Positions 1 to 5,221 of a stretch of DNA of 5,221 nt are shown here, piece after piece. The stretch spans positions 1 through 5,221 of the forward strand of contig JAICJW010000324.1 in the NCBI GenBank assembly GCA_025928215.1, written 5' to 3'. The stretch comes from Chloroflexia bacterium (GTDB lineage: Bacteria > Chloroflexota > Chloroflexia > Thermomicrobiales > JALYUS01). The position numbers and the translations under genes were made by a program. The notes beneath the pieces are model-generated. The model had not been told where the DNA came from, did not search any database, and was given only the letters and a program-made list of their open reading frames with translations. The first letter of the stretch is position 1, and each line of letters starts with the position of its first letter.

Positions 1-41
1 CGCGTCGAGGATAAGGGCGTCACTCCTTGATGAACGACCAC
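1..41 (-). CDS. 5' end of a downstream gene, possibly the second sugar ABC permease (partial)
   Basis: A GTG at 41-39 opens a frame that stays free of stops to the left edge and reads MVVHQGVTPLSST. A GGGAG sequence at 54-50, inside the last codons of the upstream permease gene, sits 8 bases before this GTG. The gap to the upstream stop codon is only 2 bases, so the two genes look translationally coupled. MalF-type permease genes are usually followed by a MalG-type partner, and the two form the transmembrane heterodimer; that is the likely identity, but the 13 visible residues do not show it. A second purine-rich AAGGAG at 28-23 could instead serve a later start, though no ATG, GTG or TTG lies at proper spacing inside the window. 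The gene being real is moderately likely; its function is inference from position. Confidence 0.42.
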   Translation of the reverse strand, partial: MVVHQGVTPLSST

Positions 42-43
42 GG

Positions 44-979
44 TTAGATCTCCCTCTTGCGCAACTGGCGGAGAAAGACGATTGAGAAGAGGAGCAGCAC
101 TGGGAAGAGGAAGAGCGTTACCGCCGCGCCCTTCCCGAGTTGCCCCGAGGCGATGCCGATCTTGAACGCGTAACTAGCGAGCACTTCCGTGGAGTTCCCC
201 GGCCCGCCTTGCGTCAGGAGGTAGATGATCGTCAGGTCAGTGAAATTGAAGACGAGATTAAACAGCAGGCCGATAAAGAGAATCGGCGCGATCATCGGCA
301 CGATGATCCGTTGATAGCGCGTGAGCCAGTTCGCTCCGTCAATCTTCGCGGCGTCAATAATGTCCTGCGGGATCGAGGTGAGACCGGCGAGCAGAATGAC
401 TGCCGAGAAGGGGAAATTGCGCCAGACGTTGGTCATGATGATCGAGGCCATCGCCGGTTTCGGCTGACCGAGCCACTGGATGCCATACTGCGCAGTGAGA
501 ATATGCGAGTGTTTACCGAGCCAGTTGAGCACGCTGTACTGCGGGTGGAACATCCATTTCCACGCCTGGATCGTGAGCGCGATGGGAATGGTCCAGGGCA
601 GAAGGACGAGGTACCGGACGATCTTCTTGCCACGGAATTTCGCCAGCAGGATGAACGCGAGCATCGTGCCGAGAATTGAACTGATGAGCGCCGTCACGAA
701 CGAGTAGAAGAGCGTGTTTTTCAGCGCCGCAATGAAGGTATGATCCTTGAGAAGCCCGGTAAAGTTTTCCAATCCGATGAATCCACGCTCACCATTGAGG
801 TTGCTGACCGTCGCATCGGTGAGACTGAATTTGAGTGCCAGCAAAAACGGTATCGCGACGAGTCCAATGATGTAGATCATTGCCGGAGCGAGAAGGAGAT
901 ACCCGAGGACCCGTGAGCGAAATACCACGCCGTGAGTGTTTACACGACTGCGCTTCCGAGCGCCAACAGCAATTGCCAC
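44..979 (-). CDS. Carbohydrate ABC transporter permease, MalF/UgpA type
   Basis: This is an inner-membrane permease subunit of a binding-protein-dependent sugar importer (CUT1 type, binding-protein-dependent transport inner membrane component family). It would form the channel with a second permease and be powered by an MsmX/UgpC-like ATPase. About six membrane segments are visible, near residues 25-50, 83-114, 121-144, 177-202, 225-256 and 285-303. The EAA loop that docks on the ATPase is clear at residues 209-231 (DAAKIDGANWLT followed by IIVPM). The conserved TQGGPGNSTEVLASY stretch follows at 256-270. The length of 311 residues is normal. I chose GTG at 979 because GGAG at 990-987 lies 7 bases upstream; an in-frame TTG at 1003 adds eight residues but has poorer spacing. 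A sigma70-like promoter lies about 60 bases upstream. No binding-protein gene precedes it, which is less usual. Base composition is about 50-53% GC in sampled stretches, lower than its neighbours. The substrate is unknown. Confidence 0.93.
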   Translation of the reverse strand: MAIAVGARKRSRVNTHGVVFRSRVLGYLLLAPAMIYIIGLVAIPFLLALKFSLTDATVSNLNGERGFIGLENFTGLLKDHTFIAALKNTLFYSFVTALISSILGTMLAFILLAKFRGKKIVRYLVLLPWTIPIALTIQAWKWMFHPQYSVLNWLGKHSHILTAQYGIQWLGQPKPAMASIIMTNVWRNFPFSAVILLAGLTSIPQDIIDAAKIDGANWLTRYQRIIVPMIAPILFIGLLFNLVFNFTDLTIIYLLTQGGPGNSTEVLASYAFKIGIASGQLGKGAAVTLFLFPVLLLFSIVFLRQLRKREI

Positions 980-1045
980 TCCATCACTCCATCTACAGTT
1001 CAATTGTGACCCGCCCCGTCAGACCGCGTATTTGGGATTCGCCGC

Positions 1046-1075
1046 AGTATAGCGCACTCGCCGATCTTTTGTCTA
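1046..1075 (-). promoter_or_regulatory. Sigma70-like promoter for the permease gene
   Basis: Read on the minus strand, TAGACA (1075-1070) and TATACT (1051-1046) are separated by 18 bases. They match the sigma70 consensus at five of six bases each. Transcription would begin near 1039, giving a leader of about 60 bases before the GTG at 979. The stretch is more AT-rich than the surrounding coding DNA. It is a sequence match only, but one of good quality and correctly placed in the intergenic region. Confidence 0.6.
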
Positions 1076-1086
1076 CTAACCACATG

Positions 1087-1112
1087 AATTGACTTTCTCT
1101 CCGTAATCAATT
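1087..1112. promoter_or_regulatory. Inverted repeat, possible operator in the divergent region
   Basis: AATTGA at 1087-1092 and TCAATT at 1107-1112 are perfect inverse copies with 14 bases between them, so their centres are 20 bases (about two helical turns) apart. The repeat lies just upstream of the permease -35 box and between the two divergent genes, where a sugar-responsive regulator could control both. The arms are short and do not extend, so chance occurrence in an AT-rich stretch is quite possible. Confidence 0.22.
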
Positions 1113-1153
1113 GCGTGCGGTATCAGGCAGGGTTGCGAACTGGCGACGTACCC

Positions 1154-1182
1154 TTGTTGCGGTTCGATGGTGATGATAGACT
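1154..1182 (+). promoter_or_regulatory. Candidate promoter for the TIM-barrel gene
   Basis: TTGTTG (1154-1159) and TAGACT (1177-1182) are separated by 17 bases. The spacing is ideal, but the boxes match the sigma70 consensus only at three or four positions each. Transcription would start near 1190, about 65 bases before the ATG at 1255. It is the best plus-strand candidate I could find in this gap, but it is weak. Confidence 0.3.
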
Positions 1183-1254
1183 GGAAATATCCCGCTCGTA
1201 CCGACCCACAGCGGCCGAGTGGAATCAACAGTGCAGAACCGGAGCGGACAAACA

Positions 1255-2148
1255 ATGGATATCCTCCTCTCGACGGGCAGCCTCACACCGCGTGGCATCG
1301 GCGATACCGCGAATATCGCGCGGCAAGCCGGCGCGGACGGTCTCGAGCTGATGCTCACTAGCCGCGTGCTCTCTCTGGGGCCGGAAGCCGCACGGAGTGC
1401 GGCTGAGAAGTATCAGATGCCAATCCGTTCGATCCATCCGCCGATCCGCTTCGTCAACGCCCGCAAGCACGTTCATCGCGATATGCTTGCCGCCGCCGCG
1501 TTCGCGCGCGCTGTGCCGGGCTGTCGGACGCTTGTCATGCATGCCGTCGGTGGGGCGGGGCTTCATTCGAAGAGCGGGCGCGCCTTCTTCCAGATGGTCG
1601 GCGACGTCACCGAGATTCTGAAGAAGAGTGGTATCCGGTTGGCGATCGAGAATCGCGGCACCGTTCAGCCGCGCCCACGGCTCGATTTCCTCGACCGGCT
1701 CCAGAACCTCTACCGCGTCTGCGAAGAGTGGGATCTCGATATCACGTTCGATACCTCGCACGCGGCATCATTCGGGCTGAACATCGTCTCCGCGCTCGAT
1801 GTCGTCTATACCCGATTGGCGAACATCCATCTCAGCGACCGGCGCGACGAGCCGCCCGCGCTCGCCTCCGGCATCCTGAATTCGCTCACCCGCGAGCATC
1901 AATTGCCGGGTGGTGGCGACCTTCCGCTCGGGCTGTTCCTCCAGCGGTTGCGGGCCAAAGGGTATTCCGGGGCCGTGACGCTCGAACTATCGCCCGTCGC
2001 GCTCGCATCGTGGCGCAGCCAGGCCGCGCTCGACCGCACAGCGCACGCGGTGTCGTTCGTGCGCGAGCATCTCGCCGTGGCGCGGCACATCACCGATGAG
2101 GCGCACGGCGCACGCCGTACCCATGCACCGATGGAGAACGACCTCTGA
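1255..2148 (+). CDS. Sugar phosphate isomerase/epimerase family protein (xylose isomerase-like TIM barrel)
   Basis: This is a 297-residue soluble TIM-barrel protein of the AP endonuclease 2 / xylose isomerase-like superfamily (PF01261 type). Members use a divalent metal to isomerise or epimerise sugars and sugar phosphates, or to cleave at abasic DNA sites. The N-terminal strand MDILLSTGSL and GADGLELML (26-34) are typical of the sugar-isomerase branch. Candidate metal ligands and active-site residues are E132 in IENRG, D166 and H169 in FDTSH, H192 and D195 in IHLSD, and E244 in TLELS; HQLPGGGDLPL at 215-225 matches the loop before the last strand. I chose ATG at 1255 because it fits the usual family start and has GGAG at 1241-1244; an in-frame GTG at 1219 would add 12 unconserved residues. 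It diverges from the sugar permease, suggesting a shared carbohydrate role, and converges on rpsI through a shared terminator. The exact substrate and reaction are unknown; endonuclease function is less likely on motif style. Confidence 0.87.
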   Translation: MDILLSTGSLTPRGIGDTANIARQAGADGLELMLTSRVLSLGPEAARSAAEKYQMPIRSIHPPIRFVNARKHVHRDMLAAAAFARAVPGCRTLVMHAVGGAGLHSKSGRAFFQMVGDVTEILKKSGIRLAIENRGTVQPRPRLDFLDRLQNLYRVCEEWDLDITFDTSHAASFGLNIVSALDVVYTRLANIHLSDRRDEPPALASGILNSLTREHQLPGGGDLPLGLFLQRLRAKGYSGAVTLELSPVALASWRSQAALDRTAHAVSFVREHLAVARHITDEAHGARRTHAPMENDL

Positions 2149-2172
2149 CCTCGCTATGTCAGCACCGTGCAT

Positions 2173-2217
2173 AAAAAAAAGGAAGCGCCGCCCCGGATCG
2201 GAGCGGCGCTTCCTTTT
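2173..2217. terminator. Bidirectional intrinsic terminator between the TIM-barrel gene and rpsI
   Basis: A perfect 11-bp GC-rich stem (GGAAGCGCCGC at 2181-2191 with GCGGCGCTTCC at 2203-2213) extends to 15 bp through AAAA/TTTT at 2177-2180 and 2214-2217, around an 11-base loop that can itself pair as CCG/CGG. On the minus strand it begins 6 bases past the rpsI stop and is followed by eight U residues, so it is a strong end for the ribosomal operon. On the plus strand only four U residues follow, 28 bases after the TIM-barrel stop, so it should be weaker in that direction. Confidence 0.93.
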
Positions 2218-2223
2218 ACGTGA

Positions 2224-2640
2224 TTAACGCTTGGTGTACTGAGGCGCCTTGCGAGCTCGCTTGAGACCGACCTTCTTGCGCTCCTTCACCCGCGCATCGC
2301 GCGTGAGCAGTCCGGCCCGTTTCAAGGCCGTGCGCATCTCGGGATCGAAGCGGCAGAGCGCGCGTGCGATGCCATGCCGGATCGCGCCGGCCTGCCCGCT
2401 GACGCCGCCACCGACGACCTTCACGCTCACGGTGAATCGGTCGCCCGTGTTGGTGATGCGGAGGGGTGTGTTAATCGTGATCTGGTGCAGTTCGCGGCCA
2501 CCAAAGTAGTCGCGCACATCTTTCCCGTTCACGACGACCTCACCCGTCCCCGGGTAGAGCCGCACGCGGGCGATGGCGCTCTTTCGGCGACCAACGGCGT
2601 TGTGATACTGGCCCGTCAATTGCGGCATTGTCGTTACCAC
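2224..2640 (-). CDS. rpsI: 30S ribosomal protein S9
   Basis: S9 sits in the head of the 30S subunit, and its C-terminal tail reaches the P-site tRNA. The family signature is clear: AVGRRKSAIARVRLYPG (15-31), VNGKDVRDYFGG (37-48), VVGGGVSGQAGAIRHGIARAL (75-95, the glycine-rich S9 motif) and the universal basic tail ending APQYTKR. Two starts are possible. GTG at 2640 gives 138 residues and has AGGAG at 2655-2651, 10 bases upstream and overlapping the rplM stop TAG. ATG at 2628 gives MPQLTGQYHN and 134 residues, but it lies 22 bases from that site. I prefer the GTG on ribosome-binding grounds; the N-terminus of S9 is variable, so homology does not settle it. It is the last gene of the operon, directly before the terminator. 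Confidence 0.97.
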   Translation of the reverse strand: MVTTMPQLTGQYHNAVGRRKSAIARVRLYPGTGEVVVNGKDVRDYFGGRELHQITINTPLRITNTGDRFTVSVKVVGGGVSGQAGAIRHGIARALCRFDPEMRTALKRAGLLTRDARVKERKKVGLKRARKAPQYTKR

Positions 2641-2653
2641 TGGTTCCCCTCTC

Positions 2654-3154
2654 CTACGCGCTTTCGCCGCTGACCGCCGCGAGCCGTGCCTGCCCGCGTG
2701 CGACGTTCTCCTTGATCTCCAACGGTTCCGGCTTCTGCGCCTCATGCGGATGCGTCGCGCCGGCATAGACCTTCAACTTCAGGTACTGCTGCTTGCCGAG
2801 CCGGTTATGGGGCAGCATCCCCTTCACCGCCATCTCGATGATGCGGCCGGGGAACTTCTTCATCACTTCCGCATAGGTCGGCTGCTTGAAGCCACCGGGA
2901 TAGTTCGAGTGCCGGTAGTAGATTTTCTGCGTCGGCTTCTTCCCCGTCACCGCGATCTTCTCCGCGTTGATCACGATCACGTAGTCGCCCATATCCATAT
3001 GCTCGGCGAAGACCGGCTTATGCTTGCCGCGCAATACGTGCGCGACTTCCGTCGCCAACCGGCCCAGCGTGTGGCCGTTCGCGTCCACGATGAACCAGTT
3101 GTGTTGCACCTCCGCCGCCTTCGGCGAATAGGTTGTGCTCGTCAATGTCGGCAT
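2654..3154 (-). CDS. rplM: 50S ribosomal protein L13
   Basis: L13 is an early-assembling protein of the 50S subunit that binds 23S rRNA. Diagnostic stretches are NWFIVDANGHTLGRLATEVA (19-38), LRGKHKP (41-47), GDYVIVINAEKIAVTGKK (56-73), YYRHSNYPGG (79-88), KGMLPHNRLGKQQYLKLKVY (111-130) and HPHEAQKPEPLEI (135-147). The family is usually about 142-150 residues. This copy has 166, with a few extra residues at the N-terminus and about 19 after the usual PEPLE ending (KENVARGQARLAAVSGESA). The ATG at 3154 lies 4 bases after the truA stop; GGGAG about 10 bases upstream lies within the last truA codons, so translation is probably coupled. L13 and S9 are adjacent in most bacteria and are usually co-regulated. 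Confidence 0.97.
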   Translation of the reverse strand: MPTLTSTTYSPKAAEVQHNWFIVDANGHTLGRLATEVAHVLRGKHKPVFAEHMDMGDYVIVINAEKIAVTGKKPTQKIYYRHSNYPGGFKQPTYAEVMKKFPGRIIEMAVKGMLPHNRLGKQQYLKLKVYAGATHPHEAQKPEPLEIKENVARGQARLAAVSGESA

Positions 3155-3158
3155 CTGC

Positions 3159-3986
3159 TCATTTCTCCCGCGTTGTCGGCGTCCGTCCCGCCGCGTCCTG
3201 CTCGTCACGATCTCGTTCGTAGTGTATCTGCCAGAGAATGAGACCATGTGGTGGCGCGGTCGGCGCCGCCAACCGGCGATCTCTTCCCCTGAGCAGCCTC
3301 TCCATCCAGTTCTCCGGCGCATCGCCCATCCCAATGACGACGAGTGATCCCACCAGATTCCGCACCATGTGCGGCAGAAAGCCATTTCCCTCGATCGTGA
3401 ACACCAGAGCGAGGCCCGCAATCGCCTCCGGGCGTCGCTCTGTTGTCCACTCCGCCACCCGCATCGTCCGCGCCGTCCCCGCATCACGTTCCGGGAGACC
3501 TTTTCCGTCCCCCGCGAAGGCCGCGAAGTCGTGGGTGCCGATCAACGCTCGTGCCGCCGCATGCATCGCCGCGACATCGAGCGGGCTGCGCCGGTGCCAC
3601 ATTGCCCCGCGCGTGAGGGGCGGTTGCACCGCGCCATTCCAGATATGGTACCGATACTGCCGCCACGTCGCGTCGTAGCGGGCATGGAACCCGTCTGGAA
3701 CGACGGATGTGAGATTGGTAACGCGCACATCGGGCGGCAGCATCCCGTTCAACGCCTGCTGCCATGTCTCCGGCTCGCGCTCGCGTTGCACATCGCCATG
3801 CACCACTTGCCCGACCGCGTGAACCCCGGTATCTGTCCGACCGGCGAAGACCGTCCGGACGGGCTGACCGTCGAGCGTCGCCAACGCGCGCTCGATCTCT
3901 CCCTGTACCGTCCGCTGCCCCGGCTGGATCTGGGATCCCGCGAACGCCGCGCCATCGTAGGCGAGCGTCAACCGAAGCCGGTACAC
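3159..3986 (-). CDS. truA: tRNA pseudouridine(38-40) synthase TruA
   Basis: TruA converts uridines 38, 39 and 40 in the anticodon arm of many tRNAs to pseudouridine. The catalytic aspartate is D52 in AGRTDTGVHAVGQ (48-60). Other family blocks are RTVQGEIERAL (25-35), GFHARYDATWRQYRYHIWN (99-117, with the active-site tyrosine), GTHDFAAFAGDG (150-161), GNGFLPHMVRNLVGSL (200-215) and APPHGLIL (244-251). At 275 residues it is slightly long; the tail after QIHYE is polar and looks like an unstructured extension. The position normally held by tryptophan in the GWQ-type motif is serine here (AGSQIQP, 16-22). The start is GTG at 3986, which gives the family start YRLRLTLAYDG; AAGG at 3998-3995 overlaps the rplQ stop and lies 8 bases upstream. 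The gap to rplQ is 10 bases, so it is co-transcribed with the ribosomal genes. Confidence 0.97.
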   Translation of the reverse strand: MYRLRLTLAYDGAAFAGSQIQPGQRTVQGEIERALATLDGQPVRTVFAGRTDTGVHAVGQVVHGDVQREREPETWQQALNGMLPPDVRVTNLTSVVPDGFHARYDATWRQYRYHIWNGAVQPPLTRGAMWHRRSPLDVAAMHAAARALIGTHDFAAFAGDGKGLPERDAGTARTMRVAEWTTERRPEAIAGLALVFTIEGNGFLPHMVRNLVGSLVVIGMGDAPENWMERLLRGRDRRLAAPTAPPHGLILWQIHYERDRDEQDAAGRTPTTREK

Positions 3987-3996
3987 GGCGGCGACC

Positions 3997-4350
3997 TTAC
4001 TCCATCAACCGCAACACGACCATCGGCGCGCCGTCGCCCTGGCGCTGGCCGAGATGGAACAATTGCGTATAGCCGCCCGGCTGTCCCTCGAACCGCGGCC
4101 CGATCTCCTCGAACAACTTGAGCGTCGCGAGCGGATTGGCGAGTTTCGCCATCACGAGACGGCGGTGCGCCTCCGTATCCTCCCGCGCGATCGTGATGAT
4201 CTTCTCGACTTGCGGCTGGACATTCTTGCCCTTCGCCTCGGTCGTGATGATTCGCTCATTGAGGACGAGACTATTCATCAACCCGCGCATCAGCGCCTTG
4301 CGCTGCCCCGAGTTGCGCCCAAAATGGCGCCCTGCCTTCCGATGCCGCAC
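3997..4350 (-). CDS. rplQ: 50S ribosomal protein L17
   Basis: L17 is a 50S protein near the peptide exit tunnel. The family start RHRKAGRHFGRNSGQRKAL (2-20) is textbook. MRGLMNSLVLNERIITTEAKGK (21-42), KLFEEIGPRF (78-87), GGYTQLFHLGQRQGDGAPM (92-110) and the end LRLME also match. The length of 117 residues is normal for the compact bacterial form. The start is GTG at 4350, chosen because it gives the conserved N-terminus and has an excellent AGGGAGG about 7 bases upstream. The reading frame stays open upstream to 4458, but that part overlaps rpoA and has no L17 similarity. It is 58 bases downstream of rpoA, the usual partner in bacteria. Confidence 0.98.
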   Translation of the reverse strand: MRHRKAGRHFGRNSGQRKALMRGLMNSLVLNERIITTEAKGKNVQPQVEKIITIAREDTEAHRRLVMAKLANPLATLKLFEEIGPRFEGQPGGYTQLFHLGQRQGDGAPMVVLRLME

Positions 4351-4379
4351 GTTAAATCCTCCCTGTGCGTACTGCTGCG

Positions 4380-4400
4380 ATCCCCGTCTGCGCGGGGGAT
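4380..4400. repeat. REP-like GC-rich palindrome in the rpoA-rplQ gap
   Basis: ATCCCC at 4380-4385 and GGGGAT at 4395-4400 form a perfect 6-bp stem, with a further G-C pair possible if one G is bulged. The form ATCCCCG-N-GCGCGGGGGATGA resembles short dispersed intergenic palindromes known from many GC-rich genomes. In the transcript it would form a hairpin between the rpoA stop and the rplQ ribosome binding site. It has no U tract, so it is not an intrinsic terminator. Whether it is repeated elsewhere cannot be seen in this window. Confidence 0.45.
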
Positions 4401-4408
4401 GATTGCTG

Positions 4409-5221
4409 CTACTCGCCCGCCGCGCCCGCGTCGCCGTCCGCGCCCAATTCGAAATCATCGGGGATCAGTTTGCGGTTCGCGCCGAGGAATCCATGCACCT
4501 GCAACTTCTCCTGCAACTCCGAGAGCGACTTCGGGCCGAAGTTGCGAATGCCCATCAAGTCTTCCGGATTCATCTTCAGCACCTGGCCGACACGATCGAT
4601 CTTCTGACTGCGCAGCGAATTGAGCACGCGTGATGAGAGGCCGAGTTCGGAAAGCAGTTTTGCCTCCGCTTCGGGTGTCACATACGGGCCGATACCTGCC
4701 GGTTCCTCCGCACCACCGCTTGCGAAGTCCACGATCAACTGCGCGTGTTCCCGCAGGATTTCGGCTGCCTGCCGGAGCGCTTCGCTCGGGTCAATCGTGC
4801 CATCCGTCCAGACTTCGAGAATCAGGCGGTCGTAGTCCGTCATGTGACCGACACGGGTATGCTCAACGACGAAGTTGACACGCGGGATCGGCGTGAAAAT
4901 CGCATCCACCGGAATCTCGCCGATCGCCAGCCCCTCTGCCGCTTCCGCCGAGCGATACGCCCGGCCCCGTTCGACCGTCACTTCAATATCCAGCGCACCC
5001 TCGTCATCCTCGACGTGCGCCAGCACCTCGTCCGGGTTGACGCAGGTGATCTCGAACGGCCAGGCAATATCACCCGCCGTGATCGTGCCCGCGCCCTGCC
5101 ATGAGAGGCGAACGCGCGTCTCCGGGAGGTTGTCGTCGCTCTGCAAGCGGATGCGCTTGAAGTTCAGCACAATCTCTGTCACATCCTCACGCACGTGCGA
5201 AATCGTGCTGAACTCGTGCCA
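4409..5221 (-). CDS. rpoA: DNA-directed RNA polymerase subunit alpha (partial, N-terminus outside window)
   Basis: Alpha dimerises to nucleate RNA polymerase assembly, and its C-terminal domain contacts UP-element DNA and activators. The window holds the last 270 residues; the frame continues through the right edge with WHEFSTISHVREDVTEI, so about 45-60 N-terminal residues are missing. N-terminal domain signatures are EDVTEIVLNFK, then PVDAIFTPIPRVNF, HTRVGHMTDYDRLILEVWTDG and ALRQAAEILREH. An acidic linker follows at about 165-185 of the visible part. The C-terminal helix-hairpin-helix domain runs from LLSELGLSSRVLNSL to IRNFGPKSLSELQEKL. Its R198, N201, N227, G229, K231 and S232 (visible numbering) correspond to the UP-element-contacting R265, N268, N294, G296, K298 and S299 of E. 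coli alpha; C269 is serine here. The GTG at 5194 is an internal valine, not a start. Upstream neighbours are probably rpsD, rpsK and rpsM. Confidence 0.98.
   Translation of the reverse strand, partial: WHEFSTISHVREDVTEIVLNFKRIRLQSDDNLPETRVRLSWQGAGTITAGDIAWPFEITCVNPDEVLAHVEDDEGALDIEVTVERGRAYRSAEAAEGLAIGEIPVDAIFTPIPRVNFVVEHTRVGHMTDYDRLILEVWTDGTIDPSEALRQAAEILREHAQLIVDFASGGAEEPAGIGPYVTPEAEAKLLSELGLSSRVLNSLRSQKIDRVGQVLKMNPEDLMGIRNFGPKSLSELQEKLQVHGFLGANRKLIPDDFELGADGDAGAAGE

Noticed and set aside
140..679. Plus-strand open frame of 179 codons opposite the permease gene
   Set aside because: Its product is extremely rich in Arg, Asp and Glu, which is the pattern of a frame antisense to a membrane protein. 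The minus-strand permease is unambiguous.
936..950. Near-palindrome GTGTTTACAC as an operator
   Set aside because: It lies within the permease coding region, is imperfect at the centre and has no second copy nearby.
1004..1254. Small gene or structured RNA in the divergent gap
   Set aside because: The short frames here lack ribosome binding sites and family features, and I saw no riboswitch-like or tRNA-like fold.
1225..1761. Minus-strand open frame of 178 codons across the TIM-barrel gene
   Set aside because: It is antisense to a gene with conserved family motifs and has no motif of its own.
2744..3241. Plus-strand open frame of 165 codons opposite rplM
   Set aside because: It is a shadow of rplM, rich in Arg, His, Leu and Val, with no protein-family signature.
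3155..3487. N-terminal extension of L13 in the upstream open frame
   Set aside because: It lies inside truA in another frame. The ATG at 3154 matches the family start and follows a ribosome binding site.
3369..4121. Long plus-strand open frame of 250 codons opposite truA and rplQ
   Set aside because: It lies antisense to two clearly identified genes, is rich in Arg and Pro as expected for a shadow frame in GC-rich DNA, and shows no recognisable motif or ribosome binding site.
4380..4400. Intrinsic terminator between rpoA and rplQ
   Set aside because: The hairpin has no U tract on either strand, and rpoA and rplQ are normally co-transcribed.
4351..4458. N-terminal extension of L17 to an ATG at 4458
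   Set aside because: The extension overlaps the end of rpoA and includes the hairpin. The GTG at 4350 has an excellent ribosome binding site and gives the conserved L17 N-terminus.

Overview
This is a bacterial chromosomal window of about 60% GC with two parts. The right half holds the tail of a conserved translation/transcription operon. The left half holds carbohydrate-metabolism genes. The gene order rpoA-rplQ-truA-rplM-rpsI, all read on the minus strand, occurs in Cyanobacteria and Chloroflexota; Bacillus-type Firmicutes have the same order with ECF-transporter genes inserted before truA. The GC-rich coding, the GTG starts and the protein style suggest a Chloroflexota/Thermomicrobia-like bacterium. 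That placement is inference from order and style only; no marker was aligned.

Layout from right to left along the minus strand. rpoA runs off the right edge (4409-5221, N-terminus missing). A 58-base gap with a REP-like GC hairpin follows. Then come rplQ (3997-4350), truA (3159-3986), rplM (2654-3154) and rpsI (2224-2640). Gaps from rplQ to rpsI are 4 to 13 bases, and ribosome binding sites lie at or across upstream stop codons, so this is one co-transcribed unit. It ends at a strong 15-bp-stem terminator (2173-2217), which also serves the convergent gene on the other side.

Left of the terminator, a plus-strand gene (1255-2148) encodes a xylose-isomerase-like TIM-barrel protein of the sugar phosphate isomerase/epimerase family. 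A divergent promoter region of about 275 bases (980-1254) separates it from a minus-strand MalF/UgpA-type sugar ABC transporter permease (44-979). The permease is followed after 2 bases by the apparent start of another gene (1-41), probably the partner MalG-type permease. A good sigma70-like promoter (-35 at 1070-1075, -10 at 1046-1051) faces the permease, and a weaker candidate faces the TIM-barrel gene. The divergent pair may form a small carbohydrate uptake and catabolism locus. The substrate cannot be read from the sequence.

No RNA genes, CRISPR arrays, insertion sequences or phage genes were seen. I found no convincing new system. The items worth a second look are modest: the hairpin in the rpoA-rplQ gap, a Trp-to-Ser change in a conserved TruA motif, terminal extensions on L13 and TruA, the divergent regulatory region, and the permease transcript starting without a binding-protein gene in front.
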